DNA of 64,000 bases from Loripinus fragilis (lineage: Eukaryota > Mollusca > Bivalvia > Lucinida > Lucinidae), in assembly GCA_964019695.1 (NCBI GenBank), contig CAXHUL010000494.1:16707-80706 (forward strand), read 5' to 3'. The position numbers and the translations under genes are program-made. This document shows positions 9,925-22,880 of this stretch, piece by piece (the first letter of the stretch is position 1; the number at the start of each line of letters is the position of its first letter). The notes under the pieces are model-generated. The model did no database searches. It saw only the letters and a list, made by a program, of their open reading frames with translations, and had not been told where the DNA came from.

Positions 9925-12035
9925 TCATTTTATTCTAATCATGATCTACACTGCTAGTTCTGAATGTGAAATATTCGGTAATTTACATGCTACCAAAATG
10001 GCCAGAGTGGGAAAGATTGGAGACCTAGGACTAGATTTAATGCCCATAGCATAATGGAAATTGCTCATCCTCTTTTTTGATGAAACTATATCCCAAATTT
10101 GAAATTTCTGAAAAGACTGTAAGTAAAGATTACTCATTAGAACGGCCTCGTCGAACGAGAAATATCACAACCCACTTAAGCATATAATACGAGTATATGT
10201 GTGAAAGTGCTTCATTGGGGGTTAGGTAACTAAATGAGCTTTAATAACTGTGTTATATCATTATCTATGTGAGGCGGTTCTAATGAGTAGCTTCTAAAAC
10301 AATTTTGAGTGTGAGGCGACTCTAATGAGTACCAAACAATACTACTGTTTGCGTGGTCGAAATAAGAACAAAATTTGATCTCGGGTGAAGCTGGGGGGGG
10401 GGGGGGTGGCTGCAGTTGATTTGTTTAGCTGAAAAAGTTTAAGTTTGTCTTCAAATAAGTACAGCCTCGACCCGGTGAGTTGAACAGCCAAATACAATTG
10501 AATGTTATTGGTCTAAGCAATGAGGCCAGGGAACCTGCTTGGGGGAATGGTCCCGACCAGTCCATGCGGATCCTCATCATTATTCCTTTAAGTGTCATCT
10601 CTATGAGGCGGTTCTAATGAGTGTAAGTATCCTAAGAGTGTTTTAATAAATACCCATATGCTAAGTCACCATACTTCTACAGTTAAAGTGAGTAAGCACT
10701 CATAGCACATTTCAGTAGAAAAGGGAATACAATCACAAAAATCAACTTGCACAGCAGTGCTAGCCAGTCTGCAAAAACGGAGTATCACGGTCAGCCTGCT
10801 CGGATTGATTAGTCAAATCCTGGTCAAAACTGTTTGTGTATGGCCATTTAACTGCATTTTCTGGTATATAATGCAATTTGAGTCTTTCCTCGAGAGAACC
10901 AGGCTTTAAAAATGATTTTAAGAAAAAATTAAAATTTAAACTAAAATTCAATAAAATTTTAAAATTTAAATTTAAATTTCTTCCAAAAATAATTTCAAAT
11001 TATTTCTATTTTGGTTCCTGATCTGTGTGCGAAATTTCATCTGAATTCATTGAAAAATGACTGTTTTACAAAGATTTTCGTTTTTTTCGCCTACTCTCTT
11101 ATAGGGTTCGGTGCACAATTAATCGGTCCCATTCAACTCCATGTAAAAAGGCAGAATTCGAGCATCTGCAATTTTTTCCAGGACATTGCTTGGACTTTTT
11201 TCTGTCTGTGAGTGGCAAGATCTGTCATTCACCTATCAAAAAAGTGAAAAGACAACCTACCTTGATAATCTCGTTTTCTCAGCATTCTCCGTTCTTCGGG
11301 GAACAGTCAAAAAATCCGGGCTGAAATCCGACCTGCGTCAGACGTTACCTGGGGAGTGCGCCGGGGAGTCTGTGACAAAATAGTCCACACAAAGATGCAT
11401 TTTTCTGCATCAGCCTGACAAACATAGACCAATGTTGAATCACATGTACATTTAAAGTCGAATAAAGCACCCATTTACGCCATAAAGGGCCCAGAAACGG
11501 CAAGTGCTAAATTTCTAAAGGTACTATTTTCGTGGGCTACCAAACCGGAAGACTGTAATTGTGTACTAACACCTTCAAGAATCTGCAAATTTTCGAATTT
11601 TTAAATTTTGTCTCTGTGACATATCAAACTCATATAGTTAAGCAAATAATCGTCCAAAAAGACTAACTCAGGCACCAAAAAGCGATACAAATCTAGGATT
11701 TTATATGTGACCCCCCTCACAAGCTGACACAAGCAAATGCTCAATTATTCAAACTAGTCTGATGAAAAAGTTCATAGTTTCAATTATTTCAATGAATCTC
11801 AACAACCCAAAAGCAAAAAAGAAAGTTTAGGCATCGGTAAGAGTCATTAAAGGATAATCTCATACAAACTTTAGTTACAAAATTTAAAAACTGAAGCTAA
11901 AAAATCAAATTTTAAAGTGATTTTAAGCAAAATCGCGAACAGTTTTGAATCACATTCAAATTTGCTCCCAAAAAACCAAGCTACGTTGCACCCAAGCATG
12001 CTGAAAACAGCAATTTATACCACTTACTTTGTGTC
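9876..12035 (+). repeat. Monomer 5 (2160 bp, G14)
   Basis: Full-length. A at 10030 and G at 10504 are shared with monomers 4 and 9. C at 11803 (T) is shared only with monomer 9. Confidence 0.95.
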
Positions 12036-12084
12036 TGAAGTAGAGCAGCTTCACTGATGAGTGCCTGATGCTGGACGAAACACA
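12030..12084 (+). ncRNA. Hammerhead ribozyme motif, copy 6
   Basis: Identical motif; predicted cut after C12035. Confidence 0.86.
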
Positions 12085-14194
12085 TCATTTTATTCTAATC
12101 ATGATCTACACTGCTAGTTCTGAATGTGAAATATTCGGTAATTTACATGCTACCAAAATGGCCAGAGTGGGAAAGATTGGAGACCTAGGTCTAGATTTAA
12201 TGCCCATAGCATAATGGAAATTGCTCATCCTCTTTTTTGATGAAACTATATCCCAAATTTGAAATTTCTGAAAAGACTGTAAGTAAAGATTACTCATTAG
12301 AACGGCCTCGTCGAACGAGAAATATCACAACCCACTTAAGCATATAATACGAGTATATGTGTGAAAGTGCTTCATTGGGGGTTAGGTAACTAAATGAGCT
12401 TTAATAACTGTGTTATATCATTATCTATGTGAGGCGGTTCTAATGAGTAGCTTCTAAAACAATTTTGAGTGTGAGGCGACTCTAATGAGTACCAAACAAT
12501 ACTACTGTTTGCGTGGTCGAAATAAGAACAAAATTTGATCTCGGGTGAAGCTGGGGGGGGGGGGGTGGCTGCAGTTGATTTGTTTAGCTGAAAAAGTTTA
12601 AGTTTGTCTTCAAATAAGTACAGCCTCGACCCGGTGAGTTGAACAGCCAAATACAATTGAATTTTATTGGTCTAAGCAATGAGGCCAGGGAACCTGCTTG
12701 GGGGAATGGTCCCGACCAGTCCATGCGGATCCTCATCATTATTCCTTTAAGTGTCATCTCTATGAGGCGGTTCTAATGAGTGTAAGTATCCTAAGAGTGT
12801 TTTAATAAATACCCATATGCTAAGTCACCATACTTCTACAGTTAAAGTGAGTAAGCACTCATAGCACATTTCAGTAGAAAAGGGAATACAATCACAAAAA
12901 TCAACTTGCACAGCAGTGCTAGCCAGTCTGCAAAAACGGAGTATCACGGTCAGCCTGCTCGGATTGATTAGTCAAATCCTGGTCAAAACTGTTTGTGTAT
13001 GGCCATTTAACTGCATTTTCTGGTATATAATGCAATTTGAGTCTTTCCTCGAGAGAACCAGGCTTTAAAAATGATTTTAAGAAAAAATTAAAATTTAAAC
13101 TAAAATTCAATAAAATTTTAAAATTTAAATTTAAATTTCTTCCAAAAATAATTTCAAATTATTTCTATTTTGGTTCCTGATCTGTGTGCGAAATTTCATC
13201 TGAATTCATTGAAAAATGACTGTTTTACAAAGATTTTCGTTTTTTTCGCCTACTCTCTTATAGGGTTCGGTGCACAATTAATCGGTCCCATTCAACTCCA
13301 TGTAAAAAGGCAGAATTCGAGCATCTGCAATTTTTTCCAGGACATTGCTTGGACTTTTTTCTGTCTGTGAGTGGCAAGATCTGTCATTCACCTATCAAAA
13401 AAGTGAAAAGACAACCTACCTTGATAATCTCGTTTTCTCAGCATTCTCCGTTCTTCGGGGAACAGTCAAAAAATCCGGGCTGAAATCCGACCTGCGTCAG
13501 ACGTTACCTGGGGAGTGCGCCGGGGAGTCTGTGACAAAATAGTCCACACAAAGATGCATTTTTCGGCATCAGCCTGACAAACATAGACCAATGTTGAATC
13601 ACATGTACATTTAAAGTCGAATAAAGCACCCATTTACGCCATAAAGGGCCCAGAAACGGCAAGTGCTAAATTTCTAAAGGTACTATTTTCGTGGGCTACC
13701 AAACCGGAAGACTGTAATTGTGTACTAACACCTTCAAGAATCTGCAAATTTTCGAATTTTTAAATTTTGTCTCTGTGACATATCAAACTCATATAGTTAA
13801 GCAAATAATCGTCCAAAAAGACTAACTCAGGCACCAAAAAGCGATACAAATCTAGGATTTTATATGTGACCCCCCTCACAAGCTGACACAAGCAAATGCT
13901 CAATTATTCAAACTAGTCTGATGAAAAAGTTCATAGTTTCAATTATTTCAATGAATCTCAATAACCCAAAAGCAAAAAAGAAAGTTTAGGCATCGGTAAG
14001 AGTCATTAAAGGATAATCTCATACAAACTTTAGTTACAAAATTTAAAAACTGAAGCTAAAAAATCAAATTTTAAAGTGATTTTAAGCAAAATCGCGAACA
14101 GTTTTGAATCACATTCAAATTTGCTCCCAAAAAACCAAGCTACGTTGCACCCAAGCATGCTGAAAACAGCAATTTATACCACTTACTTTGTGTC
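12036..14194 (+). repeat. Monomer 6 (2159 bp, G13)
   Basis: Full-length. G at 13565 (T), inside the removable segment, is shared only with the next monomer. Confidence 0.95.
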
Positions 14195-14243
14195 TGAAGT
14201 AGAGCAGCTTCACTGATGAGTGCCTGATGCTGGACGAAACACA
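14189..14243 (+). ncRNA. Hammerhead ribozyme motif, copy 7
   Basis: Identical motif; predicted cut after C14194. Confidence 0.86.
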
Positions 14244-16351
14244 TCATTTTATTCTAATCATGATCTACACTGCTAGTTCTGAATGTGAAATATTCGGTAA
14301 TTTACATGCTACCAAAATGGCCAGAGTGGGAAAGATTGGAGACCTAGGTCTAGATTTAATGCCCATAGCATAATGGAAATTGCTCATCCTCTTTTTTGAT
14401 GAAACTATATCCCAAATTTGAAATTTCTGAAAAGACTGTAAGTAAAGATTACTCATTAGAACGGCCTCGTCGAACGAGAAATATCACAACCCACTTAAGC
14501 ATATAATACGAGTATATGTGTGAAAGTGCTTCATTGGGGGTTAGGTAACTAAATGAGCTTTAATAACTGTGTTATATCATTATCTATGTGAGGCGGTTCT
14601 AATGAGTAGCTTCTAAAACAATTTTGAGTGTGAGGCGACTCTAATGAGTACCAAACAATACTACTGTTTGCGTGGTCGAAATAAGAACAAAATTTGATCT
14701 CGGGTGAAGCTGGGGGGGGGGGTGGCTGCAGTTGATTTGTTTAGCTGAAAAAGTTTAAGTTTGTCTTCAAATAAGTACAGCCTCGACCCGGTGAGTTGAA
14801 CAGCCAAATACAATTGAATTTTATTGGTCTAAGCAATGAGGCCAGGGAACCTGCTTGGGGGAATGGTCCCGACCAGTCCATGCGGATCCTCATCATTATT
14901 CCTTTAAGTGTCATCTCTATGAGGCGGTTCTAATGAGTGTAAGTATCCTAAGAGTGTTTTAATAAATACCCATATGCTAAGTCACCATACTTCTACAGTT
15001 AAAGTGAGTAAGCACTCATAGCACATTTCAGTAGAAAAGGGAATACAATCACAAAAATCAACTTGCACAGCAGTGCTAGCCAGTCTGCAAAAACGGAGTA
15101 TCACGGTCAGCCTGCTCGGATTGATTAGTCAAATCCTGGTCAAAACTGTTTGTGTATGGCCATTTAACTGCATTTTCTGGTATATAATGCAATTTGAGTC
15201 TTTCCTCGAGAGAACCAGGCTTTAAAAATGATTTTAAGAAAAAATTAAAATTTAAACTAAAATTCAATAAAATTTTAAAATTTAAATTTAAATTTCTTCC
15301 AAAAATAATTTCAAATTATTTCTATTTTGGTTCCTGATCTGTGTGCGAAATTTCATCTGAATTCATTGAAAAATGACTGTTTTACAAAGATTTTCGTTTT
15401 TTTCGCCTACTCTCTTATAGGGTTCGGTGCACAATTAATCGGTCCCATTCAACTCCATGTAAAAAGGCAGAATTCGAGCATCTGCAATTTTTTCCAGGAC
15501 ATTGCTTGGACTTTTTTCTGTCTGTGAGTGGCAAGATCTGTCATTCACCTATCAAAAAAGTGAAAAGACAACCTACCTTGATAATCTCGTTTTCTCAGCA
15601 TTCTCCGTTCTTCGGGGAACAGTCAAAAAATCCGGGCTGAAATCCGACCTGCGTCAGACGTTACCTGGGGAGTGCGCCGGGGAGTCTGTGACAAAATAGT
15701 CCACACAAAGATGCATTTTTCGGCATCAGCCTGACAAACATAGACCAATGTTGAATCACATGTACATTTAAAGTCGAATAAAGCACCCATTTACGCCATA
15801 AAGGGCCCAGAAACGGCAAGTGCTAAATTTCTAAAGGTACTATTTTCGTGGGCTACCAAACCGGAAGACTGTAATTGTGTACTAACACCTTCAAGAATCT
15901 GCAAATTTTCGAATTTTTAAATTTTGTCTCTGTGACATATCAAACTCATATAGTTAAGCAAATAATCGTCCAAAAAGACTAACTCAGGCACCAAAAAGCG
16001 ATACAAATCTAGGATTTTATATGTGACCCCCCTCACAAGCTGACACAAGCAAATGCTCAATTATTCAAACTAGTCTGATGAAAAAGTTCATAGTTTCAAT
16101 TATTTCAATGAATCTCAATAACCCAAAAGCAAAAAAGAAAGTTTAGGCATCGGTAAGAGTCATTAAAGGATAATCTCATACAAACTTTAGTTACAAAATT
16201 TAAAAACTGAAGCTAAAAAATCAAATTTTAAAGTGATTTTAAGCAAAATCGCGAACAGTTTTGAATCACATTCAAATTTGCTCCCAAAAAACCAAGCTAC
16301 GTTGCACCCAAGCATGCTGAAAACAGCAATTTATACCACTTACTTTGTGTC
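14195..16351 (+). repeat. Monomer 7 (2157 bp, G11)
   Basis: Full-length. Carries the G at 15722 shared with monomer 6 and one of the shortest G tracts. Confidence 0.95.
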
Positions 16352-16400
16352 TGAAGTAGAGCAGCTTCACTGATGAGTGCCTGATGCTGGACGAAACACA
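16346..16400 (+). ncRNA. Hammerhead ribozyme motif, copy 8
   Basis: Identical motif; predicted cut after C16351. Confidence 0.86.
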
Positions 16401-18512
16401 TCATTTTATTCTAATCATGATCTACACTGCTAGTTCTGAATGTGAAATATTCGGTAATTTACATGCTACCAAAATGGCCAGAGTGGGAAAGATTGGAGAC
16501 CTAGGTCTAGATTTAATGCCCATAGCATAATGGAAATTGCTCATCCTCTTTTTTGATGAAACTATATCCCAAATTTGAAATTTCTGAAAAGACTGTAAGT
16601 AAAGATTACTCATTAGAACGGCCTCGTCGAACGAGAAATATCACAACCCACTTAAGCATATAATACGAGTATATGTGTGAAAGTGCTTCATTGGGGGTTA
16701 GGTAACTAAATGAGCTTTAATAACTGTGTTATATCATTATCTATGTGAGGCGGTTCTAATGAGTAGCTTCTAAAACAATTTTGAGTGTGAGGCGACTCTA
16801 ATGAGTACCAAACAATACTACTGTTTGCATGGTCGAAATAAGAACAAAATTTGATCTCGGGTGAAGCTGGGGGGGGGGGGGGGTGGCTGCAGTTGATTTG
16901 TTTAGCTGAAAAAGTTTAAGTTTGTCTTCAAATAAGTACAGCCTCGACCCGGTGAGTTGAACAGCCAAATACAATTGAATTTTATTGGTCTAAGCAATGA
17001 GGCCAGGGAACCTGCTTGGGGGAATGGTCCCGACCAGTCCATGCGGATCCTCATCATTATTCCTTTAAGTGTCATCTCTATGAGGCGGTTCTAATGAGTG
17101 TAAGTATCCTAAGAGTGTTTTAATAAATACCCATATGCTAAGTCACCATACTTCTACAGTTAAAGTGAGTAAGCACTCATAGCACATTTCAGTAGAAAAG
17201 GGAATACAATCACAAAAATCAACTTGCACAGCAGTGCTAGCCAGTCTGCAAAAACGGAGTATCACGGTCAGCCTGCTCGGATTGATTAGTCAAATCCTGG
17301 TCAAAACTGTTTGTGTATGGCCATTTAACTGCATTTTCTGGTATATAATGCAATTTGAGTCTTTCCTCGAGAGAACCAGGCTTTAAAAATGATTTTAAGA
17401 AAAAATTAAAATTTAAACTAAAATTCAATAAAATTTTAAAACTTAAATTTAAATTTCTTCCAAAAATAATTTCAAATTATTTCTATTTTGGTTCCTGATC
17501 TGTGTGCGAAATTTCATCTGAATTCATTGAAAAATGACTGTTTTACAAAGATTTTCGTTTTTTTCGCCTACTCTCTTATAGGGTTCGGTGCACAATTAAT
17601 CGGTCCCATTCAACTCCATGTAAAAAGGCAGAATTCGAGCATCTGCAATTTTTTCCAGGACATTGCTTGGACTTTTTTCTGTCTGTGAGTGGCAAGATCT
17701 GTCATTCACCTATCAAAAAAGTGAAAAGACAACCTACCTTGATAATCTCGTTTTCTCAGCATTCTCCGTTCTTCGGGGAACAGTCAAAAAATCCGGGCTG
17801 AAATCCGACCTGCGTCAGACGTTACCTGGGGAGTGCGCCGGGGAGTCTGTGACAAAATAGTCCACACAAAGATGCATTTTTCTGCATCAGCCTGACAAAC
17901 ATAGACCAATGTTGAATCACATGTACATTTAAAGTCGAATAAAGCACCCATTTACGCCATAAAGGGCCCAGAAACGGCAAGTGCTAAATTTCTAAAGGTA
18001 CTATTTTCGTGGGCTACCAAACCGGAAGACTGTAATTGTGTACTAACACCTTCAAGAATCTGCAAATTTTCGAATTTTTAAATTTTGTCTCTGTGACATA
18101 TCAAACTCATATAGTTAAGCAAATAATCGTCCAAAAAGACTAACTCAGGCACCAAAAAGCGATACAAATCTAGGATTTTATATGTGACCCCCCTCACAAG
18201 CTGACACAAGCAAATGCTCAATTATTCAAACTAGTCTGATGAAAAAGTTCATAGTTTCAATTATTTCAATGAATCTCAATAACCCAAAAGCAAAAAAGAA
18301 AGTTTAGGCATCGGTAAGAGTCATTAAAGGATAATCTCATACAAACTTTAGTTACAAAATTTAAAAACTGAAGCTAAAAAATCAAATTTTAAAGTGATTT
18401 TAAGCAAAATCGCGAACAGTTTTGAATCACATTCAAATTTGCTCCCAAAAAACCAAGCTACGTTGCACCCAAGCATGCTGAAAACAGCAATTTATACCAC
18501 TTACTTTGTGTC
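16352..18512 (+). repeat. Monomer 8 (2161 bp, G15)
   Basis: Full-length. A at 16829 (G) is private; C at 17442 is shared with monomer 3. Confidence 0.95.
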
Positions 18513-18561
18513 TGAAGTAGAGCAGCTTCACTGATGAGTGCCTGATGCTGGACGAAACACA
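18507..18561 (+). ncRNA. Hammerhead ribozyme motif, copy 9
   Basis: Identical motif; predicted cut after C18512. Confidence 0.86.
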
Positions 18562-20672
18562 TCATTTTATTCTAATCATGATCTACACTGCTAGTTCTGA
18601 ATGTGAAATATTCGGTAATTTACATGCTACCAAAATGGCCAGAGTGGGAAAGATTGGAGACCTAGGACTAGATTTAATGCCCATAGCATAATGGAAATTG
18701 CTCATCCTCTTTTTTGATGAAACTATATCCCAAATTTGAAATTTCTGAAAAGACTGTAAGTAAAGATTACTCATTAGAACGGCCTCGTCGAACGAGAAAT
18801 ATCACAACCCACTTAAGCATATAATACGAGTATATGTGTGAAAGTGCTTCATTGGGGGTTAGGTAACTAAATGAGCTTTAATAACTGTGTTATATCATTA
18901 TCTATGTGAGGCGGTTCTAATGAGTAGCTTCTAAAACAATTTTGAGTGTGAGGCGACTCTAATGAGTACCAAACAATACTACTGTTTGCGTGGTCGAAAT
19001 AAGAACAAAATTTGATCTCGGGTGAAGCTGGGGGGGGGGGGGGTGGCTGCAGTTGATTTGTTTAGCTGAAAAAGTTTAAGTTTGTCTTCAAATAAGTACA
19101 GCCTCGACCCGGTGAGTTGAACAGCCAAATACAATTGAATGTTATTGGTCTAAGCAATGAGGCCAGGGAACCTGCTTGGGGGAATGGTCCCGACCAGTCC
19201 ATGCGGATCCTCATCATTATTCCTTTAAGTGTCATCTCTATGAGGCGGTTCTAATGAGTGTAAGTATCCTAAGAGTGTTTTAATAAATACCCATATGCTA
19301 AGTCACCATACTTCTACAGTTAAAGTGAGTAAGCACTCATAGCACATTTCAGTAGAAAAGGGAATACAATCACAAAAATCAACTTGCACAGCAGTGCTAG
19401 CCAGTCTGCAAAAACGGAGTATCACGGTCAGCCTGCTCGGATTGATTAGTCAAATCCTGGTCAAAACTGTTTGTGTATGGCCATTTAACTGCATTTTCTG
19501 GTATATAATGCAATTTGAGTCTTTCCTCGAGAGAACCAGGCTTTAAAAATGATTTTAAGAAAAAATTAAAATTTAAACTAAAATTCAATAAAATTTTAAA
19601 ATTTAAATTTAAATTTCTTCCAAAAATAATTTCAAATTATTTCTATTTTGGTTCCTGATCTGTGTGCGAAATTTCATCTGAATTCATTGAAAAATGACTG
19701 TTTTACAAAGATTTTCGTTTTTTTCGCCTACTCTCTTATAGGGTTCGGTGCACAATTAATCGGTCCCATTCAACTCCATGTAAAAAGGCAGAATTCGAGC
19801 ATCTGCAATTTTTTCCAGGACATTGCTTGGACTTTTTTCTGTCTGTGAGTGGCAAGATCTGTCATTCACCTATCAAAAAAGTGAAAAGACAACCTACCTT
19901 GATAATCTCGTTTTCTCAGCATTCTCCGTTCTTCGGGGAACAGTCAAAAAATCCGGGCTGAAATCCGACCTGCGTCAGACGTTACCTGGGGAGTGCGCCG
20001 GGGAGTCTGTGACAAAATAGTCCACACAAAGATGCATTTTTCTGCATCAGCCTGACAAACATAGACCAATGTTGAATCACATGTACATTTAAAGTCGAAT
20101 AAAGCACCCATTTACGCCATAAAGGGCCCAGAAACGGCAAGTGCTAAATTTCTAAAGGTACTATTTTCGTGGGCTACCAAACCGGAAGACTGTAATTGTG
20201 TACTAACACCTTCAAGAATCTGCAAATTTTCGAATTTTTAAATTTTGTCTCTGTGACATATCAAACTCATATAGTTAAGCAAATAATCGTCCAAAAAGAC
20301 TAACTCAGGCACCAAAAAGCGATACAAATCTAGGATTTTATATGTGACCCCCCTCACAAGCTGACACAAGCAAATGCTCAATTATTCAAACTAGTCTGAT
20401 GAAAAAGTTCATAGTTTCAATTATTTCAATGAATCTCAACAACCCAAAAGCAAAAAAGAAAGTTTAGGCATCGGTAAGAGTCATTAAAGGATAATCTCAT
20501 ACAAACTTTAGTTACAAAATTTAAAAACTGAAGCTAAAAAATCAAATTTTAAAGTGATTTTAAGCAAAATCGCGAACAGTTTTGAATCACATTCAAATTT
20601 GCTCCCAAAAAACCAAGCTACGTTGCACCCAAGCATGCTGAAAACAGCAATTTATACCACTTACTTTGTGTC
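18513..20672 (+). repeat. Monomer 9 (2160 bp, G14)
   Basis: Full-length. A at 18667, G at 19141 and C at 20440, plus G14, reproduce the haplotype of monomer 5. Confidence 0.95.
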
Positions 20673-20721
20673 TGAAGTAGAGCAGCTTCACTGATGAGTG
20701 CCTGATGCTGGACGAAACACA
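20667..20721 (+). ncRNA. Hammerhead ribozyme motif, copy 10
   Basis: Identical motif; predicted cut after C20672. Confidence 0.86.
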
Positions 20722-22831
20722 TCATTTTATTCTAATCATGATCTACACTGCTAGTTCTGAATGTGAAATATTCGGTAATTTACATGCTACCAAAATGGCC
20801 AGAGTGGGAAAGATTGGAGACCTAGGTCTAGATTTAATGCCCATAGCATAATGGAAATTGCTCATCCTCTTTTTTGATGAAACTATATCCCAAATTTGAA
20901 ATTTCTGAAAAGACTGTAAGTAAAGATTACTCATTAGAACGGCCTCGTCGAACGAGAAATATCACAACCCACTTAAGCATATAATACGAGTATATGTGTG
21001 AAAGTGCTTCATTGGGGGTTAGGTAACTAAATGAGCTTTAATAACTGTGTTATATCATTATCTATGTGAGGCGGTTCTAATGAGTAGCTTCTAAAACAAT
21101 TTTGAGTGTGAGGCGACTCTAATGAGTACCAAACAATACTACTGTTTGCGTGGTCGAAATAAGAACAAAATTTGATCTCGGGTGAAGCTGGGGGGGGGGG
21201 GGTGGCTGCAGTTGATTTGTTTAGCTGAAAAAGTTTAAGTTTGTCTTCAAATAAGTACAGCCTCGACCCGGTGAGTTGAACAGCCAAATACAATTGAATT
21301 TTATTGGTCTAAGCAATGAGGCCAGGGAACCTGCTTGGGGGAATGGTCCCGACCAGTCCATGCGGATCCTCATCATTATTCCTTTAAGTGTCATCTCTAT
21401 GAGGCGGTTCTAATGAGTGTAAGTATCCTAAGAGTGTTTTAATAAATACCCATATGCTAAGTCACCATACTTCTACAGTTAAAGTGAGTAAGCACTCATA
21501 GCACATTTCAGTAGAAAAGGGAATACAATCACAAAAATCAACTTGCACAGCAGTGCTAGCCAGTCTGCAAAAACGGAGTATCACGGTCAGCCTGCTCGGA
21601 TTGATTAGTCAAATCCTGGTCAAAACTGTTTGTGTATGGCCATTTAACTGCATTTTCTGGTATATAATGCAATTTGAGTCTTTCCTCGAGAGAACCAGGC
21701 TTTAAAAATGATTTTAAGAAAAAATTAAAATTTAAACTAAAATTCAATAAAATTTTAAAATTTAAATTTAAATTTCTTCCAAAAATAATTTCAAATTATT
21801 TCTATTTTGGTTCCTGATCTGTGTGCGAAATTTCATCTGAATTCATTGAAAAATGACTGTTTTACAAAGATTTTCGTTTTTTTCGCCTACTCTCTTATAG
21901 GGTTCGGTGCACAATTAATCGGTCCCATTCAACTCCATGTAAAAAGGCAGAATTCGAGCATCTGCAATTTTTTCCAGGACATTGCTTGGACTTTTTTCTG
22001 TCTGTGAGTGGCAAGATCTGTCATTCACCTATCAAAAAAGTGAAAAGACAACCTACCTTGATAATCTCGTTTTCTCAGCATTCTCCGTTCTTCGGGGAAC
22101 AGTCAAAAAATCCGGGCTGAAATCCGACCTGCGTCAGACGTTACCTGGGGAGTGCGCCGGGGAGTCTGTGACAAAATAGTCCACACAAAGATGCATTTTT
22201 CTGCATCAGCCTGACAAACATAGACCAATGTTGAATCACATGTACATTTAAAGTCGAATAAAGCACCCATTTACGCCATAAAGGGCCCAGAAACGGCAAG
22301 TGCTAAATTTCTAAAGGTACTATTTTCGTGGGCTACCAAACCGGAAGACTGTAATTGTGTACTAACACCTTCAAGAATCTGCAAATTTTCGAATTTTTAA
22401 ATTTTGTCTCTGTGACATATCAAACTCATATAGTTAAGCAAATAATCGTCCAAAAAGACTAACTCAGGCACCAAAAAGCGATACAAATCTAGGATTTTAT
22501 ATGTGACCCCCCTCACAAGCTGACACAAGCAAATGCTCAATTATTCAAACTAGTCTGATGAAAAAGTTCATAGTTTCAATTATTTCAATGAATCTCAATA
22601 ACCCAAAAGCAAAAAAGAAAGTTTAGGCATCGGTAAGAGTCATTAAAGGATAATCTCATACAAACTTTAGTTACAAAATTTAAAAACTGAAGCTAAAAAA
22701 TCAAATTTTAAAGTGATTTTAAGCAAAATCGCGAACAGTTTTGAATCACATTCAAATTTGCTCCCAAAAAACCAAGCTACGTTGCACCCAAGCATGCTGA
22801 AAACAGCAATTTATACCACTTACTTTGTGTC
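20673..22831 (+). repeat. Monomer 10 (2159 bp, G13)
   Basis: Full-length; no variant seen by eye. Confidence 0.95.
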
Positions 22832-22880
22832 TGAAGTAGAGCAGCTTCACTGATGAGTGCCTGATGCTGGACGAAACACA
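22826..22880 (+). ncRNA. Hammerhead ribozyme motif, copy 11
   Basis: Identical motif; predicted cut after C22831. Confidence 0.86.
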
